Shown: positions 6,454 to 11,167, counted from the stretch's first letter. The stretch: DNA of 20,101 nt from a virus (IMGVR_UViG_3300013093_000353:1-20101); one strand, 5' to 3'. Program-made: numbers and translations. The notes: generated by a model from the letters alone, not told the origin.

Positions 6454-6482
6454 TTGACAAAAAGTAAAAAAACTTGTATAAT
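6454..6482 (+). promoter_or_regulatory. Sigma-70 promoter at the head of the tRNA island
   Basis: TTGACA (6454-6459), 17 nt, TATAAT (6477-6482), directly after the secreted nuclease gene. Confidence 0.88.
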
Positions 6483-6506
6483 ACACAAAATTCGAGAAAA
6501 AACTTG

Positions 6507-6514
6507 TATAAATA
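6507..6514 (+). promoter_or_regulatory. T4-type late promoter downstream of the sigma-70 promoter
   Basis: Exact TATAAATA, 30 bp after the sigma-70 -10. It sits in the second copy of a 15-bp direct repeat AAAAAACTTGTATAA (6467-6481 and 6497-6511). Confidence 0.5.
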
Positions 6515-6519
6515 AAAAT

Positions 6520-6639
6520 ATGAACACTATATTTAAACTCTTACCGACAACCAAAGCAATGCCAAGTAATTGGACGGCCGGTTATCGCCAAATTTTTGTG
6601 TGCGATTCGGAACATACGAAGTGGGTTTGTAGAAGTTAA
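6520..6639 (+). CDS. Possible small ORF (39 aa) in the tRNA-island leader
   Basis: ATG 6520 to TAA 6637-6639 encodes MNTIFKLLPTTKAMPSNW..., ending in a cysteine-containing FVCDSEHTKWVCRS. There is no Shine-Dalgarno, and the start lies only 6 nt after a late promoter motif, so it could be translated only from the upstream promoter. It is followed by a terminator at 6668. It might equally be a non-coding leader RNA. I do not recognise the sequence. Confidence 0.3.
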   Translation: MNTIFKLLPTTKAMPSNWTAGYRQIFVCDSEHTKWVCRS

Positions 6640-6667
6640 AAATAGTAAATCAAATTTTAAACATACA

Positions 6668-6698
6668 AACCCAGAACTCGAAAGATTCTGGGTTTTTT
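6668..6698 (+). terminator. Rho-independent terminator before the first tRNA
   Basis: A 9-bp stem AACCCAGAA (6668-6676) with TTCTGGGTT (6686-6694), 9-nt loop, T run from 6693 to 6698 and a further T5 after a G. It would end transcripts from the 6454 promoter unless they are antiterminated into the tRNA array. Confidence 0.85.
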
Positions 6699-6736
6699 GT
6701 TTTTAATGCTCTTTAAAAAAATGGAACGATAACAAT

Positions 6737-6808
6737 GGTGACCATAGTTCAATGGTAGAACCACTCTCTGTGAAAGAGTAGACACGGGATCGATACCCGT
6801 TGGTCACC
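6737..6808 (+). tRNA. tRNA-His (anticodon GTG)
   Basis: Full cloverleaf: acceptor GTGACCA/TGGTCAC, D stem GTTC/GAAC, anticodon stem ACTCT/AGAGT with loop CTGTGAA, T stem ACGGG/CCCGT. An encoded G-1 opposite C73 is the histidine identity element. A full CCA is not encoded. Confidence 0.95.
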
Positions 6809-6813
6809 CATTT

Positions 6814-6888
6814 GCCTCTGTAGCTGAGATGGATTAGCGAAGGACTGAAAATCCTTAGAGAGTGGATCATTACCACTTGGAGGCACCA
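6814..6888 (+). tRNA. tRNA-Phe (anticodon GAA)
   Basis: Acceptor GCCTCTG/TGGAGGC (two wobble pairs), anticodon stem AAGGA/TCCTT with loop CTGAAAA, A73 and encoded CCA. Confidence 0.94.
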
Positions 6889-6894
6889 AATTTT

Positions 6895-6968
6895 GGGTCT
6901 TTAGTTTAATAGTAAAACATCATCCTTACAAGTTGAAGTCAGCGGAGCGTTACCGTTAAGACCTACCA
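6895..6968 (+). tRNA. tRNA-Val (anticodon TAC)
   Basis: Acceptor GGGTCTT/AAGACCT, loop CTTACAA, T stem AGCGG/CCGTT, A73 and encoded CCA. The anticodon stem TCATC/GTTGA has one T-T mismatch. Confidence 0.88.
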
Positions 6969-6973
6969 TTTAA

Positions 6974-7020
6974 AAACACATTACTAAGAGTCCAGGTTCA
7001 TAGCGTGGCATAGTGTGTTT
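6974..7020 (+). ncRNA. Structured non-tRNA insert, possible tRNA relic
   Basis: AAACACA (6974-6980) pairs with TGTGTTT (7014-7020), extended by CTA/TAG (6984-6986/7011-7013) with a TTA bulge. Inside lies a T-arm-like CCAGG-TTCATAG-CGTGG (6992-7008). The element is 47 nt, too short for a tRNA, and lies between tRNA-Val and tRNA-Arg. It may be a degenerate tRNA or a small RNA. Confidence 0.35.
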
Positions 7021-7035
7021 CTAAATGGTTTTAAT

Positions 7036-7110
7036 GCCCTTGTAGTGAAATGAATATCACGAATCGCTACGGACGATTTATTGGGAGTTTGAATCTCTCC
7101 GAGGGTGCCA
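7036..7110 (+). tRNA. tRNA-Arg (anticodon ACG)
   Basis: Acceptor GCCCTTG/CGAGGGT, anticodon stem AATCG/CGATT, loop CTACGGA, T stem GGGAG/CTCTC, G73 and CCA. A34 would need host TadA to make inosine for reading CGU/CGC/CGA. Confidence 0.93.
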
Positions 7111-7115
7111 TTTAT

Positions 7116-7204
7116 GGAGGGTTGTGTGACCTGGGATGTCACCGCTGCCTTGAAAGTAGCTGGAGCCTAACGGCCAAGAGTTCGATTCTGCTATCCCTCC
7201 GCCA
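7116..7204 (+). tRNA. tRNA-Ser (anticodon TGA), class II
   Basis: Acceptor GGAGGGT/TCCCTCC (T-T at the last pair), anticodon stem GCTGC/GTAGC with loop CTTGAAA, long variable arm with GCC/GGC stem, G73, CCA. The T stem AAGAG/CTGCT has two mismatches, so folding or function may be weakened. Confidence 0.87.
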
Positions 7205-7210
7205 AATTCT

Positions 7211-7298
7211 GGAAGATTAACCGATTGGGAATCGGAACTGTTTGCTAAACAAATTGTACCTGCAAGGGTATGGGGATCGAGACCTCAATCTTCCGCCA
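7211..7298 (+). tRNA. tRNA-Ser (anticodon GCT), class II
   Basis: Perfect acceptor GGAAGAT/ATCTTCC, loop TTGCTAA on a weak anticodon stem (three pairs next to the loop), variable arm TACC/GGTA, T stem TGGGG/CCTCA, G73, CCA. Confidence 0.87.
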
Positions 7299-7303
7299 TT
7301 TAT

Positions 7304-7379
7304 GGTTGCGTGACCGAGTGATTTAGGTAACGATCTGCAAAATCGTTTTACGTGAGTTTGAATCTCACCGCAACCTCCA
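7304..7379 (+). tRNA. tRNA-Cys (anticodon GCA)
   Basis: Perfect acceptor GGTTGCG/CGCAACC and anticodon stem ACGAT/ATCGT with loop CTGCAAA; T73, typical for cysteine; CCA encoded. Confidence 0.95.
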
Positions 7380-7392
7380 AATAAAAAAGTGC

Positions 7393-7420
7393 TTGACAAA
7401 GTACAAAAATAGTGTATAAT
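7393..7420 (+). promoter_or_regulatory. Internal sigma-70 promoter in the tRNA array
   Basis: TTGACA (7393-7398), 16 nt, TATAAT (7415-7420), in the gap between tRNA-Cys and tRNA-Glu. Confidence 0.87.
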
Positions 7421-7438
7421 GCACAACATAAGTTAAAT

Positions 7439-7513
7439 GAACCGTGATGCAGCTGGTGTGGCACTCTGTCTTTCAAACAGATGAGATGGGATCGAAACCC
7501 ATACGGTTCACCA
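7439..7513 (+). tRNA. tRNA-Glu (anticodon TTC)
   Basis: Acceptor GAACCGT/ACGGTTC, anticodon stem TCTGT/ACAGA with loop CTTTCAA, T stem ATGGG/CCCAT, A73, CCA. Confidence 0.94.
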
Positions 7514-7519
7514 ATTTAA

Positions 7520-7604
7520 GGGGCAGTATTTTGCTAAGGACGCAAAGCGGTCTGTAAAACCGATGCATAACGCTGGCTAGGATCGTTACCTAGGTGCCCC
7601 ACCA
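7520..7604 (+). tRNA. tRNA-Tyr (anticodon GTA), class II
   Basis: Acceptor GGGGCAG/GTGCCCC (G-G at the last pair), loop CTGTAAA on CGGT/ACCG, long variable arm as in bacterial tyrosine tRNAs, T stem CTAGG/CCTAG, A73, CCA. Confidence 0.92.
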
Positions 7605-7609
7605 ATTGA

Positions 7610-7683
7610 GGGAGTGTAATTCAATGGCAGAATAACTGGCTTTTAACCAGTCCACCAAGGTTCGATTCCTTGTACTCCTACCA
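7610..7683 (+). tRNA. tRNA-Lys (anticodon TTT)
   Basis: Acceptor GGGAGTG/TACTCCT (two wobbles), anticodon stem ACTGG/CCAGT with loop CTTTTAA, T stem CAAGG/CCTTG, A73, CCA. Confidence 0.94.
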
Positions 7684-7684
7684 T

Positions 7685-7758
7685 GCTTCTATAGTTCAAA
7701 GGTAGAACACGCAACTGATAATTGCGAAACCGTGGATCAATACCACGTAGGAGCACCA
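7685..7758 (+). tRNA. tRNA-Ile (anticodon GAT)
   Basis: Acceptor GCTTCTA/TAGGAGC, anticodon stem CGCAA/TTGCG with loop CTGATAA, T stem CGTGG/CCACG, A73, CCA. Confidence 0.94.
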
Positions 7759-7764
7759 AATTTA

Positions 7765-7838
7765 GGTTGTATAGTTAAGTGGCATAACAGGAGATTCATA
7801 TCCTCTTATCACAAGTTCGATTCTTGTTACAACCACCA
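7765..7838 (+). tRNA. tRNA with anticodon CAT (Met or lysidine-modified Ile)
   Basis: Perfect acceptor GGTTGTA/TACAACC, D stem GTTA/TAAC, T stem ACAAG/CTTGT, A73, CCA. The anticodon loop is TTCATAT on GGAGA/CCTCT with an A-C mismatch beside the loop. Identity (Met or AUA-reading Ile) cannot be fixed by eye. Confidence 0.88.
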
Positions 7839-7847
7839 AAAGTTTAT

Positions 7848-7922
7848 GGTTCTATAGTGTAGAGGTCTGCACGATGCTCTGTCAAAGCATAAGTAGGGGA
7901 TCGTTCCCCCTTAGAACCGCCA
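7848..7922 (+). tRNA. tRNA-Asp (anticodon GTC)
   Basis: Perfect acceptor GGTTCTA/TAGAACC, anticodon stem ATGCT/AGCAT with loop CTGTCAA, T stem AGGGG/CCCCT, G73 (aspartate identity), CCA. Confidence 0.95.
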
Positions 7923-7928
7923 GTTTAT

Positions 7929-8006
7929 CTGTGTGTATGTCAGTTTGGTCAGACGACTCGGTTTGGAACTGAGAGGCCGTAGGTTCGAATCCTACCACAC
8001 AGACCA
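7929..8006 (+). tRNA. tRNA-Pro (anticodon TGG)
   Basis: Perfect acceptor CTGTGTG/CACACAG, anticodon stem CTCGG/CTGAG with loop TTTGGAA, T loop TTCGAAT, A73, CCA. Confidence 0.95.
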
Positions 8007-8011
8007 ATTAT

Positions 8012-8087
8012 GGGGTATGGGGCTGCTAGGGGTGGCCACCTGTTTTGCAATCAGGATATCAGGTCGGTTCGAATCCGACATATTCCA
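8012..8087 (+). tRNA. tRNA-Ala (anticodon TGC)
   Basis: Acceptor GGGGTAT/ATATTCC (wobbles), loop TTTGCAA on CCTGT/TCAGG (one mismatch), T stem GTCGG/CCGAC, A73. CCA is not encoded (CAA follows), so host CCA-adding enzyme is needed. Confidence 0.9.
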
Positions 8088-8094
8088 CAAATGT

Positions 8095-8169
8095 ATCTCA
8101 CTAAGATAATGGTAGTCGGCTGGTCTCCAAAACCATGCAGTCGGGGTTCGAATCCTCGGTGGGGTGCCA
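8095..8169 (+). tRNA. tRNA-Trp (anticodon CCA)
   Basis: Acceptor ATCTCAC/GTGGGGT (wobbles), loop CTCCAAA on TGGT/ACCA, T stem CGGGG/CCTCG, G73 (tryptophan identity), CCA. Confidence 0.92.
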
Positions 8170-8191
8170 ATTTTAACAATACAGGTGATTT

Positions 8192-8662
8192 ATGATCTTA
8201 AAGGAGTTAGACATTGATGAAGTAAAAGAATATATTAAGGCTCAAAGTCCAGAAACCAAAGTTTATCTTGGTGCAGATTCAGAAAGAAACAAGATAAATG
8301 GTGAATGGTATGCGGATTACATTACAGCAGTTGTAGTTCATATTGACGGTGAACATGGTTGTAAAGTTTTTGGTGGCGTAAAAAGAGAAAGAGATTACGA
8401 CCAAAAGAAAAACAAACCAGCAATGCGTTTAATGAATGAAGTATACTCTGTTGCTGAAATCTTTGAAGCTCTTAAAGATGTTCTTGAAGATCGTTATGTA
8501 GAAGTTCATTTAGACTTGAATCCAGATTTAAGATATGGATCATCTTGTGTTGTTCAACAAGCAGTAGGATATATTAAAGGTGTGTGTGGTATTTCTCCAA
8601 TGATTAAACCGAACAGTTGGGCTGCTTCACATTGTGCAGATAGATATAAAGATTTGATTTAG
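8192..8662 (+). CDS. RNase H-like protein of the YkuK/DUF458 family
   Basis: 156 aa. It resembles the DUF458 (YkuK) family, predicted to have an RNase H fold: VYLGADSERN with D29, a strand ITAVVVHIDGEHGCKVFGG, then EVHLDLNPDLRYGSSCV with D108, and the conserved IKPNSWAASHCADRY end. The acidic residues (D29, D108, D112 and the C-terminal D) could form a two-metal nuclease site. The family function is not established. It is embedded in the tRNA array: it starts 22 nt after tRNA-Trp, has AGGTGA at 8183-8188, and ends one base before tRNA-Thr. A role in tRNA or RNA:DNA hybrid processing is conceivable from this position but is only inference. Confidence 0.78.
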   Translation: MILKELDIDEVKEYIKAQSPETKVYLGADSERNKINGEWYADYITAVVVHIDGEHGCKVFGGVKRERDYDQKKNKPAMRLMNEVYSVAEIFEALKDVLEDRYVEVHLDLNPDLRYGSSCVVQQAVGYIKGVCGISPMIKPNSWAASHCADRYKDLI

Positions 8663-8663
8663 T

Positions 8664-8737
8664 GCTCCTATAGTATAAAGGTATTACAATGTCTTGGTAA
8701 GACATAAACACAGGATCGTTACCTGTTAGGAGCTCCA
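8664..8737 (+). tRNA. tRNA-Thr (anticodon GGT)
   Basis: Perfect acceptor GCTCCTA/TAGGAGC, anticodon stem ATGTC/GACAT with loop TTGGTAA, T73, CCA. It begins one base after the upstream TAG stop. Confidence 0.95.
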
Positions 8738-8743
8738 AATTAT

Positions 8744-8827
8744 GGGGGTATGGTGTAATTGGTAGCCACGCTGGTCTTAGAAGCCAGTGCCTTGTGCGTG
8801 TCAGTTCGAGTCTGACTACCCCTACCA
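8744..8827 (+). tRNA. tRNA-Leu (anticodon TAG), class II
   Basis: Acceptor GGGGGTA/TACCCCT, anticodon stem CTGGT/GCCAG with loop CTTAGAA, long variable arm, leucine-type D region (TGGTGTAATTGGTAG), A73, CCA. Confidence 0.94.
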
Positions 8828-8835
8828 AATTTTAG

Positions 8836-8864
8836 TTGACAAAGTATGGGTGTTGGTGTATAAT
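8836..8864 (+). promoter_or_regulatory. Internal sigma-70 promoter in the tRNA array
   Basis: TTGACA (8836-8841), 17 nt, TATAAT (8859-8864), between the two leucine tRNAs. Confidence 0.87.
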
Positions 8865-8881
8865 ACTCTACATAAGTTAAT

Positions 8882-8966
8882 GCGGGTGTGATGAAATTGG
8901 TAAACGTAGTGGACTTAAAATTCACCGCCGAAAGGCTTGTCGGTTCAAGTCCGACCATCCGCACCA
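8882..8966 (+). tRNA. tRNA-Leu (anticodon TAA), class II
   Basis: Acceptor GCGGGTG/CATCCGC, anticodon stem GTGGA/TTCAC with loop CTTAAAA, variable arm GCC-GAAA-GGC, T stem GTCGG/CCGAC, A73 (leucine identity), CCA. Confidence 0.95.
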
Positions 8967-8980
8967 TTTTTAGGTGATAT

Positions 8981-9709
8981 ATGACTCAATTGACTAGTTA
9001 CGTATGTTGTTTTGGTGATTTATATCCCAAGAAACACCAACACATTTTTAATCAACAAAATATAATGTTGGGTGGATCTTCTCTTGATGAAGACAGAAAA
9101 CAAACATTAAAAAATGCTGGTTATATTCTAGATGATGATGGAGAGAATATTAGTCATCTAAACGAACATTTCGGTGATCTAACAGGAATGTATTGGGTAT
9201 GGAAGAATTCTGATGCTGAATGGCCTGCAATGGCACAGTACAGGAGATTCTGGGAAGAACCTAATGTAATGGCAGTCGTTCCATTTAACGATAAGACCAT
9301 TTATATGCCCCAACCACAACCTTGGACAAGTGTGATGGATCAGTATTTACAATATCACGGTTCCTATGGTATTGATAGGTTGTATGAATATTCTTTAAGG
9401 GAGGAAACTAAATTAACTCATGATCAGGTACACAGTTTGCACCACGTATTTACGATGTATCCTTATAACATGTTGTTCTGTCATAAAGATCTATTCGACA
9501 AAGTTTGCACAGTTTTGTTTGAAATATTATTTGACATTTATGACCAACAAATGATACAATACATAAACGAAACAATAAAAACAGATCCTTATCAGAAAAG
9601 GTTACCTGCTTTTTTAACAGAAAGATTGTTGTCTATTCTTTATATTAATAAGAAGTATTTCTTTGGTAAAGATATTGAAACAAAACAAGTAGATATGAGG
9701 TGGATTTAA
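8981..9709 (+). CDS. DUF4422-type glycosyltransferase
   Basis: 242 aa. It matches the DUF4422 layout found in capsule and LPS glycosyltransferases: an acidic/Asn stretch DGENISHLN, FGDLTGMYWVWKNSD (L67-W72 core), then QYRRFW (Y87-F90), a central MLFCHKDLFDKV, and a C-terminal LPAFLTERLLSILY. Family members transfer sugars onto polysaccharide. In a phage it might modify host surface glycan, phage DNA or virion proteins; which one cannot be told here. ATG 8981 has AGGTGA at 8972-8977. It lies between tRNA-Leu and tRNA-Gln, probably transcribed from the 8836 promoter, and looks like a cargo gene in the tRNA island. Confidence 0.78.
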   Translation: MTQLTSYVCCFGDLYPKKHQHIFNQQNIMLGGSSLDEDRKQTLKNAGYILDDDGENISHLNEHFGDLTGMYWVWKNSDAEWPAMAQYRRFWEEPNVMAVVPFNDKTIYMPQPQPWTSVMDQYLQYHGSYGIDRLYEYSLREETKLTHDQVHSLHHVFTMYPYNMLFCHKDLFDKVCTVLFEILFDIYDQQMIQYINETIKTDPYQKRLPAFLTERLLSILYINKKYFFGKDIETKQVDMRWI

Positions 9710-9716
9710 AGTTTAT

Positions 9717-9790
9717 TTCGGGATCGTCTAAAGGTAGGACAGTTGACTTTGACTCAACTAATCGTGGTTCGAATCCATGTCCCGAAGCCA
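9717..9790 (+). tRNA. tRNA-Gln (anticodon TTG)
   Basis: Perfect acceptor TTCGGGA/TCCCGAA (U1-A72 as usual for Gln), anticodon stem GTTGA/TCAAC with loop CTTTGAC, G73, CCA. Confidence 0.95.
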
Positions 9791-9796
9791 GTTAAA

Positions 9797-9874
9797 GCGG
9801 AATTGGTGTTCAATGGTCTAGCACGTTGGTCTTCCAAACCGAAGGTAAGAGTTCGAATCTCTTATTCCGCTCCA
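9797..9874 (+). tRNA. tRNA-Gly (anticodon TCC)
   Basis: Perfect acceptor GCGGAAT/ATTCCGC, anticodon stem TTGGT/ACCGA with loop CTTCCAA, T73 (glycine identity), CCA. The antisense HNH gene ends 3 nt downstream. Confidence 0.95.
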
Positions 9875-9876
9875 AA

Positions 9877-10242
9877 TTATTTGTTGTATGATGGATGGTG
9901 TAATTCCATATGACAGTTGTGACAAAGTAACATACATTTTTTAATTTCTTCTTGGAGTTTTTTAATGTTATGATTAGATATTTGTCTAACAGTTAAAGGT
10001 AATTCTTTTTCATTTGGATTGATGTGATGAAAACATAATGCGGCATAATTTTTATCATAACCGCAGATTTCACATTTACCACCTTTACTTTCCATTAATT
10101 GTATCTTTCTCAAGAATCCCTTTTCTTTTTGAGATTGATAATTTTGGTATTTTATGTTTGTGTATTTTTGTTTACATTTGTTTGAACAAAATTTTGTCTG
10201 TCTTCCACTCAAAGGTGCTTGACAACATATACAAAATGACAT
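9877..10242 (-). CDS. HNH endonuclease with zinc ribbon, antisense within the tRNA array
   Basis: The only convincing minus-strand gene; 121 aa. The start ATG at 10242 is preferred because GGAG lies 6 nt upstream on that strand; a TTG four codons further up overlaps this signal. The N-terminus has a treble-clef-like cysteine set (CICC ... FCSNKCKQKY). The HNH core follows: KCEICGYDKN, LCFHHINP (catalytic H-H), then CMLLCHNCHMELHH, giving a Cys4 zinc site. This is a free-standing HNH nuclease, probably homing or mobile. The gene ends 3 nt from tRNA-Gly, and its first codons contain a + strand promoter. No clear promoter of its own is visible. Confidence 0.85.
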   Translation of the reverse strand: MSFCICCQAPLSGRQTKFCSNKCKQKYTNIKYQNYQSQKEKGFLRKIQLMESKGGKCEICGYDKNYAALCFHHINPNEKELPLTVRQISNHNIKKLQEEIKKCMLLCHNCHMELHHPSYNK

Positions 10243-10247
10243 ATAAT
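10219..10247 (+). promoter_or_regulatory. Sigma-70 promoter inside the 5' end of the antisense HNH gene
   Basis: TTGACA (10219-10224), 17 nt, TATAAT (10242-10247). It reads + toward tRNA-Met (10301) and overlaps the first codons of the minus-strand HNH gene. Confidence 0.8.
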
Positions 10248-10300
10248 ACTCCAAATAAATATATTTAGTATTATGATGTATTTCATAATCTGATGTTTTA

Positions 10301-10376
10301 GGGCCTATAGCTCAATCGGTAGAGCGGAGAACTCATAATTCTTAGGTTGTAGGATCGTGCCCTACTAGGCCCACCA
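10301..10376 (+). tRNA. tRNA-Met (anticodon CAT), probably elongator
   Basis: Perfect acceptor GGGCCTA/TAGGCCC, anticodon stem GAGAA/TTCTT with loop CTCATAA, T stem GTAGG/CCTAC, A73, CCA. The paired G1-C72 argues against an initiator; AUA-reading Ile is an alternative. Confidence 0.93.
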
Positions 10377-10381
10377 ATAAT

Positions 10382-10456
10382 GCCCTTATCGTTCAACGGA
10401 TAGGACATGGTGCTTCTAACGCCAGAATGGGAGTTCGATTCTCTCTGAGGGTACCA
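10382..10456 (+). tRNA. tRNA-Arg (anticodon TCT)
   Basis: Acceptor GCCCTTA/TGAGGGT, anticodon stem TGGTG/CGCCA with loop CTTCTAA, T stem GGGAG/CTCTC, A73, CCA. Acceptor and T stem resemble those of the other tRNA-Arg at 7036, suggesting duplication. Confidence 0.94.
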
Positions 10457-10465
10457 AAAAAGTGC

Positions 10466-10494
10466 TTGACAAAATAAATAGTATGTTGTATAAT
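10466..10494 (+). promoter_or_regulatory. Sigma-70 promoter before the small membrane protein gene
   Basis: TTGACA (10466-10471), 17 nt, TATAAT (10489-10494), 11 nt before the ATG at 10506. Confidence 0.87.
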
Positions 10495-10505
10495 AGGAGA
10501 CATAA

Positions 10506-10730
10506 ATGAAACAACTTACTAAAGAACTTTTTACAGGCAAAAACAATTCTACTCTTGATATAGGTAGAGTTACGTGGGGTGCTAGTTTTATTACTATATG
10601 TGTGGTTGCAGGAGCAACTATATTGACGGGTGGTGCTGTTGGGATTGCCGAATTGGGAATCGCATTAGCAACTATAGCAGCAGGACATGGTGCTGCAATT
10701 AAGATGAAATCATCAACTGAACCAGAATAA
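10506..10730 (+). CDS. Small two-helix membrane protein (holin-like size), 74 aa
   Basis: MKQLTKELFTGKNNSTLDIGRVTW is followed by two hydrophobic, glycine/alanine-rich stretches (about residues 25-42 and 45-62) and a short polar tail MKSSTEPE. This predicts a hairpin of two transmembrane helices. Similar 'FTGK-n-TLDIGRV-W' small membrane proteins occur in T4-like marine phages without assigned function. Size and topology would fit a class II holin, but T4-type holins are different, so this is speculation. The upstream promoter spacing leaves a very short leader; AGGAGA at 10495-10500 is the ribosome binding site, 5 nt from the ATG. Confidence 0.8.
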   Translation: MKQLTKELFTGKNNSTLDIGRVTWGASFITICVVAGATILTGGAVGIAELGIALATIAAGHGAAIKMKSSTEPE

Positions 10731-10744
10731 AAGAGGTATATATA

Positions 10745-10906
10745 ATGTCAGGAACTGTTGTTAAGAGATGTGGATGTACTGGTAACCCAGATCATGCTTC
10801 TAAGTATCAGGATAAGAAGTATGGTGTTGGTATGCGAGTTATGAATCTTGATGTTAAGAAAGTATCAGCAACCTGTAGTGTGTGTGGTAAAGAACAGAAA
10901 GCATAG
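10745..10906 (+). CDS. Small zinc-ribbon protein (53 aa)
   Basis: ATG 10745 to TAG 10904-10906, with GAGG at 10733-10736 upstream. The peptide starts MSGTVVKRCGCTGNPDHASKY and ends with CSVCGKEQKA. Two cysteine pairs (C9/C11 and C44/C47) suggest one zinc site. The lysines make it basic, so nucleic acid or protein binding is possible. It lies 14 nt after the membrane protein gene and 6 nt before tRNA-Thr, and probably shares the 10466 promoter. No known function. Confidence 0.75.
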   Translation: MSGTVVKRCGCTGNPDHASKYQDKKYGVGMRVMNLDVKKVSATCSVCGKEQKA

Positions 10907-10912
10907 ATAAAT

Positions 10913-10987
10913 GCCCCTCAAGCATAAGTGGCGATGCACTTGACTTGTAATCATGAGAAATCGGTTCGATTCCGGTGAGGGGCTCCA
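10913..10987 (+). tRNA. tRNA-Thr (anticodon TGT)
   Basis: Perfect acceptor GCCCCTC/GAGGGGC, loop CTTGTAA on CTTGA/TCATG (one T-T mismatch), T73, CCA. It complements the GGT threonine tRNA at 8664. Confidence 0.93.
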
Positions 10988-10990
10988 AAC

Positions 10991-11084
10991 CAGACCGAAG
11001 GATAGTAGGTCAAAAAATGATGGTTCCTAGTCCATCAAGTCAAATTCCGAAAGGTATGACAATCAAAAAAACTAGGATTATTTT
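10991..11084 (+). ncRNA. Candidate structured RNA with possible pseudoknot
   Basis: In the 99-nt gap between tRNA-Thr and tRNA-Asn. Seen: GACC/GGTC hairpin (10993-10996/11008-11011); perfect TGATGG/CCATCA hairpin (11018-11023/11032-11037) with loop TTCCTAGT; and a GAAA-tetraloop hairpin from GTC (11039) to GAC (11060). ACTAGGA (11071-11077) complements seven bases of the second loop and is followed by TTATTTT. No tRNA or ORF fits. Confidence 0.45.
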
Positions 11085-11086
11085 AA

Positions 11087-11167
11087 TGGTAGGTGATGAA
11101 ATGGTAGCCATACTTGACTGTTAATCAAGAGCGAAAGCACATGGGGGTTCGAGTCCCTCCCTACCAG
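11087..11167 (+). tRNA. tRNA-Asn anticodon (GTT) on a long-variable-arm body
   Basis: Perfect acceptor TGGTAGG/CCTACCA, anticodon stem CTTGA/TCAAG with loop CTGTTAA, T stem GGGGG/CCCTC, G73; CCA incomplete (GCA). The variable region is 13 nt with GC-GAAA-GC, and the D region TGATGAAATGGTAG resembles that of tRNA-Leu at 8882. Asparagine tRNAs normally have short variable loops. Confidence 0.85.

Noticed and set aside
7217-7429. Minus-strand ORF of 70 aa across tRNA-Ser and tRNA-Cys
   Set aside because: It is the complement of tRNA genes with perfect cloverleafs; tRNA conservation explains the open frame.
8010-8195. Plus-strand ORF of 61 aa over tRNA-Ala and tRNA-Trp
   Set aside because: It coincides with two tRNA genes and has no protein-like features.
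8604-8967. Two overlapping minus-strand ORFs over tRNA-Thr and the leucine tRNAs
   Set aside because: They are complements of tRNA genes; peptides such as RLELTRTRH are typical false translations of tRNA genes.
10298-10546. Minus-strand ORF of 82 aa
   Set aside because: It covers tRNA-Met, tRNA-Arg and a promoter on the other strand; false translation.
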